From Aplectana chamaeleonis (lineage: Eukaryota > Nematoda > Chromadorea > Rhabditida > Cosmocercidae): a stretch of 64,000 bases of DNA. A program made the translations under genes and the position numbers. The stretch covers positions 434,001-498,000 of the forward strand of contig JAPDOI010000366.1 in NCBI GenBank assembly GCA_029168955.1. The letters are read 5' to 3'. Below the pieces are notes generated by a model. The model worked only from the letters and a program-made list of their open reading frames with translations. It was not told the DNA's origin and made no database searches. Below, one piece after another: positions 9,567-19,300 of the stretch (positions are counted from its first letter, which is position 1; the number at the start of each line of letters is the position of its first letter).

Positions 9567-10228
9567 TATTGATGGATATACTCAAGAGTGCCATCCACTA
9601 GAATGTTTGCAATGATGTGAGAGGGAAGAGAGGAAAGAACAAAAGTAGAGACTCCGCCTCCTTGAAATGATCTAGGAGTATTATAAGCAGTATAGCCCGG
9701 GATATTTGGATGTCGAGAGGTAGCAGAGGGAGAGTTTGGTTATCTGAATCATGATAACATCCGGGTGATGAGTACGGGCAAAGAGAAATAATTCAGGAAG
9801 CTTGGCGCGAAGGTCGTTGAGATTGATGTATACAATAGAGAGGGGTGGGGGTTGGTAGATGAGGAATTGGAGTTACTTGAGGCGGAGCACACGATGAAAC
9901 GAAAGGAAGAATCGTGCTGTCTCACAGAACTGAGACCGGAACAAGAGAAAAGCACCCACCTTTGGCATCTAAAACGTTGGACTCTGGTTCCATTCCAAGT
10001 GACTTCTCTGTCGCATGTGACACATGGATACTTCTTCTTCTGAGCGGGTCCTGGATTCCTCCCGACGCCGGCTTTTTGCAATATGTAGAATCCTCAGGAA
10101 AGCTGCGGCCAGCCATCACCTCTCCCATGACGAAAGCCCTCTCCGCGGAGGGATTGACATCGGTTTGAACGGAAGTGGTCTTCTTTCCTCCTTACTGCCA
10201 TAGCACGAACGTACGACATCTCGGCAGC
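9567..10228 (-). pseudogene. LINE A N-terminal region: 2A-like motif and PHD-type finger
   Basis: The frame 10081-9749 carries QKAGVGRNPGPAQKKKYPC, a decayed form of the 2A-like motif of LINE B. It is followed by a C4HC3-like finger (CVTCDREV..., FRCQRWVLFSC, where the expected H is L) and the start of the endonuclease domain around 9760. Frameshifts occur near 10030 and 10080. The element's 5' end is at 10228, next to the target duplication. Confidence 0.75.
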
Positions 10229-10238
10229 TGACTGCGTT
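10229..10238. repeat. Target site duplication of LINE A, right copy
   Basis: TGACTGCGTT, identical to 5105-5114. Outside it the RTE reading frame (LQKSNAV) continues. Confidence 0.85.
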
Positions 10239-10640
10239 ACTTTTCTGCAAGTCGAATGTTTTGCGATAGTTGACAGAAGCTAAGCATACTGAAGACCTGT
10301 ACTCTCTGCAGTTCCCCCTTAAAAAGAGTGGATGTGGCCGATGGTTGAGAATCCTGATCTGAAGCAGAGGATGTCTGCTTGAAAACATTCCAGAGCTAGA
10401 GTACTCGGACCCTCTACTAAAAGAACGCGAGAGCAAGATGCTGAAATTCATGTGTTGGCTCTACCAATTTTGGTACACCCACATTTTCGTTATTTTTATT
10501 CATTCCCTGATCACATCCAAGCTGTTAACATTGTTGCCAGGTGCGGCTGAAGATTCTTCATCGAATGTTGCACTCCCTATTGAATTACAAAAGTATATTC
10601 TATCGATTGTATCGATGTGGAAGAGAGTGGGTAATATGTA
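10239..10640 (-). pseudogene. RTE-type LINE reverse transcriptase, upstream part (broken)
   Basis: The minus strand reads VCLASVNYRKTFDLQKSNAV just before the LINE A insertion. This is the RT motif A region of RTE LINEs, where a conserved aspartate and AFD are usual. Here the sequence has N and TFD, so the catalytic residue may be lost. The same protein continues at 5114 with TNALHEAAVNP, so LINE A split this RTE copy. Upstream similarity fades near 10450-10640. Confidence 0.75.
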
Positions 10641-10781
10641 CATAGATCGATAGAAAATGAAGCACTGAGCTAGCTCTGTAGTAAGGGTACAATAGAGAGA
10701 GGATTATCCTGAACCTATGAATACAGATTCCTCCCCACGTTTCAACACATAAAGATTGAGCATTTGATACGTGGTGATTCT
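10641..10781. other. Unassigned AT-rich sequence
   Basis: No coding or repeat signal recognised up to the MITE at 10782. Confidence 0.4.
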
Positions 10782-11720
10782 TTAAAGGCAGTGTTCACGA
10801 TGACTCTCGTTTCCATGTTTTAGACTCAAAACAATGCGTTGGCAACCAAGTGTTACCAAAATCACGAAGAAACGGCGAAAAACGCACTAATTCGTCTTAT
10901 TTCAGTGACATTATTATATGGCCTGGACTAGTTGACTGGTTGGATGAACATGTTCACGGTGGTTGTCACCGGTAAAAAATGGGACTAATCGAAAATGGAA
11001 GAATATTTTGGGCAAAACAGTATTAGTTAGGGCCCGAACGAAAGAACGGAGCAATAGAGAATGGAGAATGGCAAAAAAACGGGTCCACAAAAGATTTCAT
11101 TGTCACAACGAACAGTTCTATTGATACTTAAAGGCAGGGTTCTCGATAAAATCGGTTGTTGCGCTATCACCATAGAATGGTAGATCTGGCCATCACAAAA
11201 GTGAAAATAAGTAAAAAATAGGAGAAAAAACGCTCAGGAGAAAGTTATGGCTTGGTGTCCTCCCGCCCCCAATTATCGAAATTTGGGTAAAAGCCTGTTT
11301 TTTCAACTTTTATTGTGCTTCTCAAGTAATTTCTGAACATTTCTGGAGACTACTGATCACTTTAACAGCAAAATAAATGTCGGATAAGCAAGCATTATTG
11401 GAAATCGCATTAATTAGGGGGCCGGCCGACACCAGTAATTAGCCGTTATACTTTGTTTTTGGGCGTTTTTCCGGGGAATTTCCGGTTTTTTCACTGATTT
11501 TCACTTTTGTGATGGCCAAATCTACATTCCTATGAACAGAGCTAAAAAGTCGTTTTTATCGCGAACCCTGCCTTCAAGAGGCGGGCTGATACTTGAGGAT
11601 TTCGTGCCCTTCTGGTGCGTTTTTCTCGGTTTCTTCGTCATTTCAGTTCTACTTGGGGGCCAAACAATCGATTCAGCGATTAATCTCAGAATCGAAGATT
11701 ATCGTGAACACTGCCTTTAA
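10782..11720. mobile_element. TTAA-flanked MITE, family 1, itself interrupted by a second MITE
   Basis: The ends TTAAAGGCAGTGTTCACGA (10782) and its inverted copy (to 11720) match those at 61872-62360 and 6267-6759. The body is collinear with 61872-62360 (for example GGTGGTTGTCACCG and GTCCACAAAAGATTTC), except for a 450-bp block at 11128-11577. That block is absent from the other copy. Confidence 0.9.
11128..11577. mobile_element. TTAA MITE, family 2, nested in the family 1 MITE
   Basis: Begins TTAAAGGCAGGGTTCTCGAT and ends with ATCGCGAACCCTGCCTTCAA, the inverted form. The copy at 61872-62360 gives the empty site GATATTTAAGAGGCGGGG, so the target was TTAA (right copy mutated to TCAA). Confidence 0.9.
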
Positions 11721-11907
11721 GGAGGGGGAGGTATGCATATGGCCAAGATCAACGATTTCTTTTTCTAAAATGAACCGTAACAAGAGTCATCCCATCCTGT
11801 TAAAAAGAGAAGTGGAGGGTCATTGTTTTTCGCTGTTCTTTTTGATACAGTCATCTCATCAAGCTTTTGATCTTTCAAGAATGCAACATCGAAGGCTTAG
11901 CGCTAAG

Positions 11908-12116
11908 GGTGTGTCTACTGTCGTTCTCGGAGCCAAATTCCGGTCCGCAAGTGCGGACTACGGCTGGGGCATCAGGCGTCACGATGATAATCGTGCTGGG
12001 AGAAAGGAGAATCGTGCTGGGACGACTTGGTCATCCTATTGCGTGGTGAAACAGCCGTTGTCCGCAAATACAGGCCGAAATTTGGCTTTGAGAACGACAG
12101 TATCAGAAACAGCACG
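11908..12116. mobile_element. Short foldback element
   Basis: Inverted arms of about 55 bp: the left arm around 11917-11972 (ACTGTCGTTCTCGGAGCCAA...) pairs with the right arm 12056-12112 (TTGGCTTTGAGAACGACAGT). A related left arm (GTGTCGTTATCGGAGTGAAA) occurs at about 15926-15978 without a clear partner. No open frame of interest. Boundaries are approximate. Confidence 0.65.
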
Positions 12117-12339
12117 AACTTTTAAGGAAATGGTTAAAGAGTGAAATGCGAGATGAAATGGCATAGAATGCCGTCTACAATTAATGCCAACTTCTGTGTT
12201 TCTTTTGCCATCTCTTATCGGTGACTTCAATCATGGTACCAGGTTTTTCAATAAGTTTTGTCGTTCGATAAGAGAGGGCGTTGCTACTAGCCCAAAATTT
12301 TTTTGTCATGTTGGTACACTTTCATATGATCGTATCGCT

Positions 12340-12358
12340 CCAGCCGCGAAGCGGCTGG
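12340..12358. repeat. Isolated GAA-loop hairpin like the satellite hairpin
   Basis: CCAGCCGC-GAA-GCGGCTGG is a perfect 8-bp stem with a GAA loop. It shares the 13-mer GCCGCGAAGCGGC with the satellite array that starts 4 kb further on. Confidence 0.8.
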
Positions 12359-12503
12359 ATAGGTTTGGTTTTGCCTGGCACTTGAGATCACTTAGATTTT
12401 GGTAAAGTAGTTAATAAAACCTGTAAAACAATGTGAAGTTTAATTTCAATCTGTCAATTCATTCTTTGTTCACAAGCCATTTAGTGTCGCCTTGTCACAG
12501 CAA

Positions 12504-12650
12504 TGGAAAAAATTGAATATTAAGCAGTGGTAAAATTCTTATTTTTGGAAGGTGTAACACCAAAAGCAATTCACGAACGAATGTTAGAAGTGTATTCTGA
12601 TCGTTCATTTACAATGAGAACAGTAGAAAGATGTCTCCATGTGCGACTCT
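12504..12650 (+). pseudogene. Mariner-type transposase, N-terminal fragment
   Basis: The plus strand reads MEKIEY, a stop, then AVVKFLFLEGVTPKAIHERM and LEVYSDRSFTMRTVERC. This is the helix-turn-helix start of mariner/Tc1-type transposases, which binds the transposon ends. Similarity ends within ~50 codons. No catalytic DD(34)D part and no terminal repeats were found, so this is a fragment. Confidence 0.75.
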
Positions 12651-13385
12651 CCATAAACCCCGGCATGATCCTTCCATATAATAAAAGAATCGGAGCACAA
12701 AGTACGACCACCTGGGCCTCCATCACTATAGCACTATTTCGTCACATCTCTAACCACTCCAAAACAGTATTGAGCTGTAGGTGCATTTCAGTCCACCAAA
12801 ACCTTCAAAGTATAGTTAGGCTCATACGATTGTGCACTCATTTAGGGGTAGGTTGGGGGATTACGTTTTTCTGTTCTCAACATTCTGTCATCGAAATAGC
12901 CAAAAAATCAGCGAGAAGTTCGAGTTCTTTTCCTTTCTTCAGCCAAACGACTTCACCCTCATTGCGTGGAGGAGATTCAATTCTCGGCATCACCTGGGGT
13001 CACGACCTTCGTGCGTTGGTGACACGACAGGATCATTGACGTGACTTAAAACCACCTCCCGGACTTTATACCCCGTCCCAAACCCGGTATGGAAGGAATT
13101 CACTGATCATTGAAGGCTGAAACACAAATTTCTAAGAGAATTCAATTCATGTGTATGGGCTTTACCACTGTCGAAAACAAAGTGGTTTTCATGGGCGATT
13201 TTGATAAGTTGAAAGGAGTGGCAGTCAGGCTAAGTCCCTGCAAAGACGGCTTTTGTTTTTTTTATATGGGGCTCTGGAAGTTATGGGGAGGGTGCGGACG
13301 GACGACAAAACGACATTGAACAATAGTCTTTGTTCAGCTACTGTTCCACTCCAAATGCGCGGTAATTCATAAAAGCCTAGAGAGG
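12651..13385. other. No recognisable gene
   Basis: Several short open frames occur here (for example the plus-strand frame running to 13039 and 13110-13319), but none resembles a known family or shows a domain. It could be decayed transposon sequence belonging with the mariner fragment. Confidence 0.4.
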
Positions 13386-13393
13386 CTACTGAT

Positions 13394-14527
13394 CAGGGAT
13401 GAGCGAAAATCTTTTTTGAAACTTTGGAATTCGGAAATCGGAACGACCATTTTAATTTCGGGCATCGTAATTCGGAAATCGGAAGGCAAAAAACCATCGG
13501 AAATCTTAAAATCGGGTAATCGGAAATAAGTTCACCTGGATGGATTCCAACCACCCATGGTGGCTGTATGTACCTACCGTACTTCTAATATAATGGGCCT
13601 TCAAAACTGTTCTTAATCTCTAGCTGGCAGGAGATCTCCTCCCAATAAAAACACTTAATGATGCTTAATATTTTTTCTCATTTTTCACGAAATTCGCTTA
13701 CACTACCAAAACCGAGAACCCAGACAAATCTGCTCAAATTTCGCTTCAATTAATTCTTTTCAGGTAGCACACTTTAGATACTTCGAGACAACACTCACTA
13801 ATTCACTGTAGCCCAATAAGTTATCATTTTGTGTACTGTAACTTAAATAGTGAGTGTAACCATTCTATAACAAGAGCTATGTATATAGACCATTAGAATC
13901 ACAACAAGTACATTTGAACAAAAATACTATAGTAGGTAATGACCACTTGCTAAACATTGTCTAGCGGATGGGCGAGGCGCGCTCATTGCGGAGAGCAGTG
14001 CGGAGTTTGCAACACCCCGGCAAACAGAGTTTCGATCGCGCGTCTGCCCTTCGCAGCCCCGTCCATTTTTTACACCACACATTCTGAGAAGATATCATAC
14101 GTTCACTCTGTTCCTACTGTCTCCACATAAACATAAACACCGCAGGACCGTATTAGATTCAATAAAAGCATGGACAAATCCGAATATCTCTGAAAAAGAG
14201 CCCAGTTTGAGAATGGTTCAACATGAATTTGAGGAGAAGAGCCCAATCACAGTGAGTTTTTGGTTCATTTCAAGAAAATATAGTTCCTATTGACATATGG
14301 AACCTTATTCCTTGCTCATTTTTAACATCAAAACAAACCTCCGGTTCAGGTTAAGCCCTTAAAGAACACCCTAAATGTCTTGCAGAAAACAATGCGTAAC
14401 CTCCTAAAATTGTAATCTTCTACTCATTTCCGATTCTTTCCGCGTTTTGGGGCATTTTTTTCGAAAATCGGAAATCAGAAATCTGAAGGCCAAAAACCAT
14501 CGGAAATCGGAAATCCGCTCATTCCTG
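13394..14527. mobile_element. hAT-like non-autonomous DNA transposon
   Basis: The termini CAGGGATGAGCG (13394) and CGCTCATTCCTG (ending 14527) are inverted copies with one mismatch. They are flanked by an 8-bp near-duplication, CTACTGAT (13386-13393) and CCACTGAT (14528-14535). The sub-terminal regions contain direct and inverted CGGAAATCGGAA repeats (13440-13530 and 14460-14515). hAT elements typically have CAG-starting ends and 8-bp duplications. No transposase frame is seen. A GC-rich stretch lies at 13975-14065. Confidence 0.7.
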
Positions 14528-14580
14528 CCACTGATCTATCGCGACAAGGCACAACGCCCTATTGCCTCAAACTCTGCCTG

Positions 14581-14634
14581 CGACTGCCTTAAACATAAGT
14601 GTGTAGTGAGCTCACACTATGTTTAAGGCAGTCG
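14581..14634. repeat. Short palindrome next to a TTAA MITE
   Basis: Arms CGACTGCCTTAAACATA (14581-14597) and its exact inverse (14618-14634) surround a ~20-bp centre that is itself partly self-complementary. It abuts the MITE starting at 14636. Confidence 0.8.
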
Positions 14635-14635
14635 C

Positions 14636-15118
14636 TTAAAGGCACAGTCCAACCTCAGAGGTAATTTTCGATATTTTGGTCCGGTCGCCGTCTTTAGCAA
14701 CCCTGCCAAGCGCGAAATCTTAGTTCGCTCAAATAAGCGAGAAAAAAAATAGGAAAAAGTCGGCCACGCCCCCTTGAAAGAAAAAATGGGCAACGCCCAC
14801 TGGCAGGTTTCCGATCTCAATTGGGAAGAGACGCGCGAATGATTTTGTTCAAAATCTATGTTCTTCCTTTTGTTTTCGGTCTGGCTTTATATTGTGACCT
14901 TATTCAGAATGATGGCTGCGAATAACGAGAAAATACAGGCTCGAGACAACTCGTCCGCGAACTTCTAATAGTTCAAATTCAAAATTTTTGAGGAGCCGTA
15001 ACTCAGTTTGTAGTGAGTTCTGAGCGATTCTGAAAACACCATTGTGATCAGCGTGAAATTTTCTACAACATAGGTTAGAATACGAAAAATCAATTCTGAG
15101 CTTGGACTGTGGCTTTAA
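14636..15118. mobile_element. TTAA-flanked MITE, family 4
   Basis: The left end TTAAAGGCACAGTCCAACC and the complement of the right end TTAAAGCCACAGTCCAAGC agree over 23 bp with two mismatches. TTAA is present on both sides (14636-14639 and 15115-15118). No coding content. Confidence 0.8.
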
Positions 15119-16373
15119 GGCTGGATTTTGATCAACGTCGTTCTTTCGTTGGCCAGTCCCCTCCTCACTGTTTTCCGAATCGCAGTTCCGGAAAAAAAAA
15201 CAAGAAATATGGCGAGTCACCGCTTTTAGGTGCTCTGAACCCTGCCATACATACCAGCGCGCTACTACAGCACTCTGCAGGTACGCAATCACGTTACTTA
15301 CGCGGTATTCATTCTACGGTAATTATGAAAACTGGAGCAATATACAAAAAAAAATAAGGGTTCGCGGAAACAACTATAAATTTGGTGTTCTGAATTACGG
15401 TGTGGCAGAAACTGTGTAAGAGGCGTGACTGGGTAACCGCAGGTGGGGGGATAACAATGCTTCTTGGGACTCTCCACCGGGACGGATTATAGGGTGCAGA
15501 AGCAGCAAAACTTAGCGTTCAGTAAGGGGAAGTGTGATGCGGTACTGGAAGTTTATTCATGACCAAACTGCTTCACTAATCCCTACACAGGAAAATTTAG
15601 ATGCAAGTTCTCCTGCGGTGTCTTCCTTTTTTTCTCAGTTGTTTTTTTTAGAGATTTTTGTAATTAGGAGAATACAGTTTTGTTACTCTGAAATTTGAAA
15701 ATCTTACTAACCGACTAGAGGTCTCTATTGAGCTAGGAACCCAAGCTATGGTGTCACATTTTCAGCTTCACCTACAACGGCCTTTTTCGGACTTGAACGG
15801 TAATCCACACGTCAAAGTGGATCTTAAATTTTGGTTATGTAGAAGTTTGAACGAATCGTTCGTAAAACACAAAGATGAAGGGGAAACTGTGGAGAGTTCC
15901 GAAAAATCGTGTCAGTCTGTAAGTAGTGTCGTTATCGGAGTGAAATTACGGTCTGGAGCTGCGCACTGCCGCGTTTGAGACAGGCCCGCCACACAAAATC
16001 GTGCAAGGATCACGGCCAAATTTTTAATCCTTCTCTGAAAGCACTCCTGAGAGAAATGCAGTTTCAAAAAGTCTTTAAGTGAAATATAAATCATTAATGG
16101 AAATCTGAGGATAGGAAAGTGTAGTGTTTTCACACACTACTGGACCTCTTTGTAAGTGGCAGAGTTGTGGCGGACCATTGACATCATTCGTGTAGAGATA
16201 GTGCACGGTTCAGTCAATAGGGATTTTCTCGAAAAGAAACGGTAACTGCATTTCTACAAATCGTTAGGAGCAGGACATCGTAATTATAGGGCTCCCGGGA
16301 CTTTAATACCCACCGCCATCCCCCGTTTCAGGTGTTTTATAGTTACTTTGAAACAGAAAGTTTTTGCTTTGCT
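15119..16373. other. Unassigned sequence left of the satellite
   Basis: No coding family recognised. A solitary arm related to the foldback at 11908-12116 lies at about 15926-15978. The last part (16284-16373) is ordinary unique-looking sequence that runs directly into the first satellite unit. Confidence 0.4.
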
Positions 16374-19300
16374 AGTGCGGCGCTTTGGCCGGGGTTTTCC
16401 TGACCGTGAGGGATTTAATTCGTTCAAAAAGCCACACAGGTTCCGGACAGAGCGCCGCGAAGCGCTACGAACCGGCTTATGGTCCCCGGACAAAGCGCCG
16501 CGAAGCGCGCGCAACCGGGTTTTCCTGACCGTGAGGGATTTAATTCGTTCAAAAAGCCACACAGTTTCCGGACAGAGCGCCGCGAAGCGGCGCGAACTCC
16601 CGGCTTATGGTCCCGGACAAAGCGCCGCGAAGCGGCGCTTTGGCCGAGGTTTTCCTGACCGTGAGGATTTAATTCGTTCAAAAGCCACACAGTTTCCGGA
16701 CAGAGCGCCGCGAAGCGCACGAACCCCAACTTTATTGTTCCCGGACAAAGCGCCGCGAAGCGGCGCTGCAGCCGGGGTTTTTCTGACTGTGAGGATTTAA
16801 TTCGTTCAAAAGCCACACAGCTTCCGGGCAGAGCGCCGCGAAGCGCAGACCCGGCTTATGGTTCCCGGACAAAGCGCCGCGAAGCGGCGCTTTGGCCAGA
16901 GTTTTTCCTGACCGTGAGGATTTAATTCGTTCAAAAAGCCACACAGTTTCCGGGCAGAGCGCCGCGAAGCGCTGAACCGGCTTATGGTTCCCGGACAAAG
17001 CGCCGCGAAGCGGCGCTTCAGCCAGGTTTTCCTGACTGTGAGGATTTAATTCGTTCAAAAAGCCACACAGTTTCCGGGCAGAGCGCCGCGAAGCGGCGCG
17101 AACCCCAACTATGGTTCCCGGACAAAGCGCCGCGAAGCGCTTTGGCCGGGGTTTTCCTGACCGTGAGGGATTTAATTCGGTCAAAAAGCCACACAGTTTC
17201 CGGACAGAGCGCCGCGAAGCGCGCAGAACCCCGGCTTATGGTTCCCGGACAAAGCGCCGCGAAGCGCGCGCTTTGGCCGAGGTTTTCCTGACTGTGAGGG
17301 GATTTGAATTCGTTCAAAAAGCCACACAGTTTCCGGGCAGAGCGCCGCGAAGCGGCGCGAACCAACTTATGGTTCCCGGACAAAGCGCCGCGAAGCGCTT
17401 TGCTTTTAATTTCCTGACCGTGAGGATTTAATTCGTTCAAAAAGCCACACGGTTTCCGGACAGAGCGCCGCGAAGCGCCTGAACCAACTTATGGTCCCCG
17501 GACAAAGCGCCGCGAAGCGCGCTTTGGCCGAGTTTTCTGACCGTGAGGGATTTAATTCGTTCAAAAAGCCACACAGTTTCCGGACAGAGCGCCGCGAAGC
17601 GCTGAACCCCCAACTTATTGTTCCCGGACAAAGCGCCGCGAAGCGCTGCGCCAGGTTTCTGACTGTGAGGATTTAATTCGTTCAAAAGCCACACAGCTTC
17701 CGGGCAGAGCGCCGCGAAGCGCTGAACCCAGCTTATGGTTCCCGGACAAAGCGCCGCGAAGCATGCGCAGCCAGAGTTTTCTGACCGTGAGGATTTAATT
17801 CGTTCAAAAAGCCACACGGTTTCCGGGCAGAGCGCCGCGAAGCGCACGAACCAACTTATGGTTCCCGGACAAAGCGCCGCGAAGCGTGCGCTTCAGCCAG
17901 GTTTTCCTGACTGTGAGGGATTTAATTCGTTCAAAAAGCCACACAGTTTCCGGGCAGAGCGCCGCGAAGCGCTTGCGAACCAGCTTATGGTTCCCGGACA
18001 AAGCGCCGCGAAGCGCGCTTTGTCAGGAGTTTTCCTGACCGTGAGGGATTTAATTCGTTCAAAAGCCACACAGTTTCCGGACAGAGCGCCGCGAAGCGCG
18101 CGAACCCAACTTATGGTTCCCGGACAAAGCGCCGCGAAGCGCTGCGCTTTGGCCGGGTTTCCTGACTGTGAGGATTTGAATTCGTTCAAAAAGCCACACG
18201 GTTTCCGGGCAGAGCGCCGCGAAGCGCAGAACCCCAACTTATGGTTCCCGGACAAAGCGCCGCGAAGCGCTGCGCACAGCCAGATTTTCCTGACCGTGAG
18301 GGATTTAATTCGTTCAAAAAGCCACACAGTTTCCGGGCAGAGCGCCGCGAAGCGCGCTGAACCCAACTTATGGTTCCCGGACAAAGCGCCGCGAAGCGGC
18401 GCTTTGGCCGTTTTCCTGACCGTGAGGATTTAATTCGTTCAAAAAGCCACACAGTTTCCGGACAGAGCGCCGCGAAAGCGCGCAGAGCTTATGGTTCCCG
18501 GACAAAGCGCCGCGAAGCGGCGCTTTAGCCAGGGTTTCTGACTGTGAGGGTTTAATTCGTTCAAAAAGCCACACGGTTTCCGGACAGAGCGCCGCGAAGC
18601 GCGCCTGAACCAGCTTATGGTTCCCGGACAAAGCGCCGCGAAGCGCTTTGCAGCCATTTTCTGACCGTGAGGATTTAATTCGTTCAAAAAGCCACACAGT
18701 TTCCGGGCAGAGCGCCGCGAAGCGCACAGGCCAACTTATGGTTCCCGGACAAAGCGCCGCGAAGCGCTTTGCGCAGCCGGGTTTTCTGACCGTGAGGATT
18801 TAATTCGTTCAAAGCCACACAGTTTCCGGGCAGAGCGCCGCGAAGCGCGCAGAACCCCAACTTATGGTTCCCGGACAAAGCGCCGCGAAGCGCGCTTTGG
18901 CCAGATTTCCTGACTGTGAGGATTTAATTCGTTCAAAAAGCCACACAGTTTCCGGACAGAGCGCCGCGAAGCGCGCAGAACCAGCTTATGGTTCCCGGAC
19001 AAAGCGCCGCGAAGCGCGCTTTGGCCGAGGTTTCCTGACTGTGAGGATTTAATTCGTTCAAAAAGCCACACGGTTTCCGGGCAGAGCGCCGCGAAGCGCT
19101 ACGAACCCCAACTTATGGTTCCCGGACAAAGCGCCGCGAAGCGCTGCTTTGGCCAGGTTTTCTGACCGTGAGGGATTTAATTCGTTCAAAAAGCCACACG
19201 GTTTCCGGACAGAGCGCCGCGAAGCGCTGAACCCCCTCGGCTTATGGTTCCCGGACAAAGCGCCGCGAAGCGCTGCTGCCAGGGTTTTCCTGACTGTGAG

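Larger units (their letters stand above)
5115..10228 (-). mobile_element. LINE A: full-length APE-type non-LTR retrotransposon (CR1/Jockey group) with three nested insertions
   Basis: The element is bounded by an exact 10-bp duplication (5105-5114 and 10229-10238). It ends at its 3' side in a GAA-rich tail (5115-5127, read on the minus strand). It is collinear with LINE B (47329-50791). Three blocks absent from LINE B interrupt it: TTAA MITEs at 6267-6759 and 8296-8787, and a foldback at 8909-9566. Without these it is about 3.48 kb, the same length as LINEs B and C (3.46 kb), so it is full length. It encodes an N-terminal PHD-like zinc finger region, an apurinic-type endonuclease and a reverse transcriptase with a C-terminal CCHHC-type knuckle. 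All are broken by frameshifts. Confidence 0.9.

Noticed and set aside
9749..10128. A separate host PHD-finger gene
   Set aside because: It is collinear with the N-terminal region of LINE B and lies within the target-duplication boundaries of LINE A.
12527..13039. A 170-residue gene at this position
   Set aside because: Only the first ~40 residues match mariner transposase; the rest has no similarity or domain, so it is a fragment with a random open tail.
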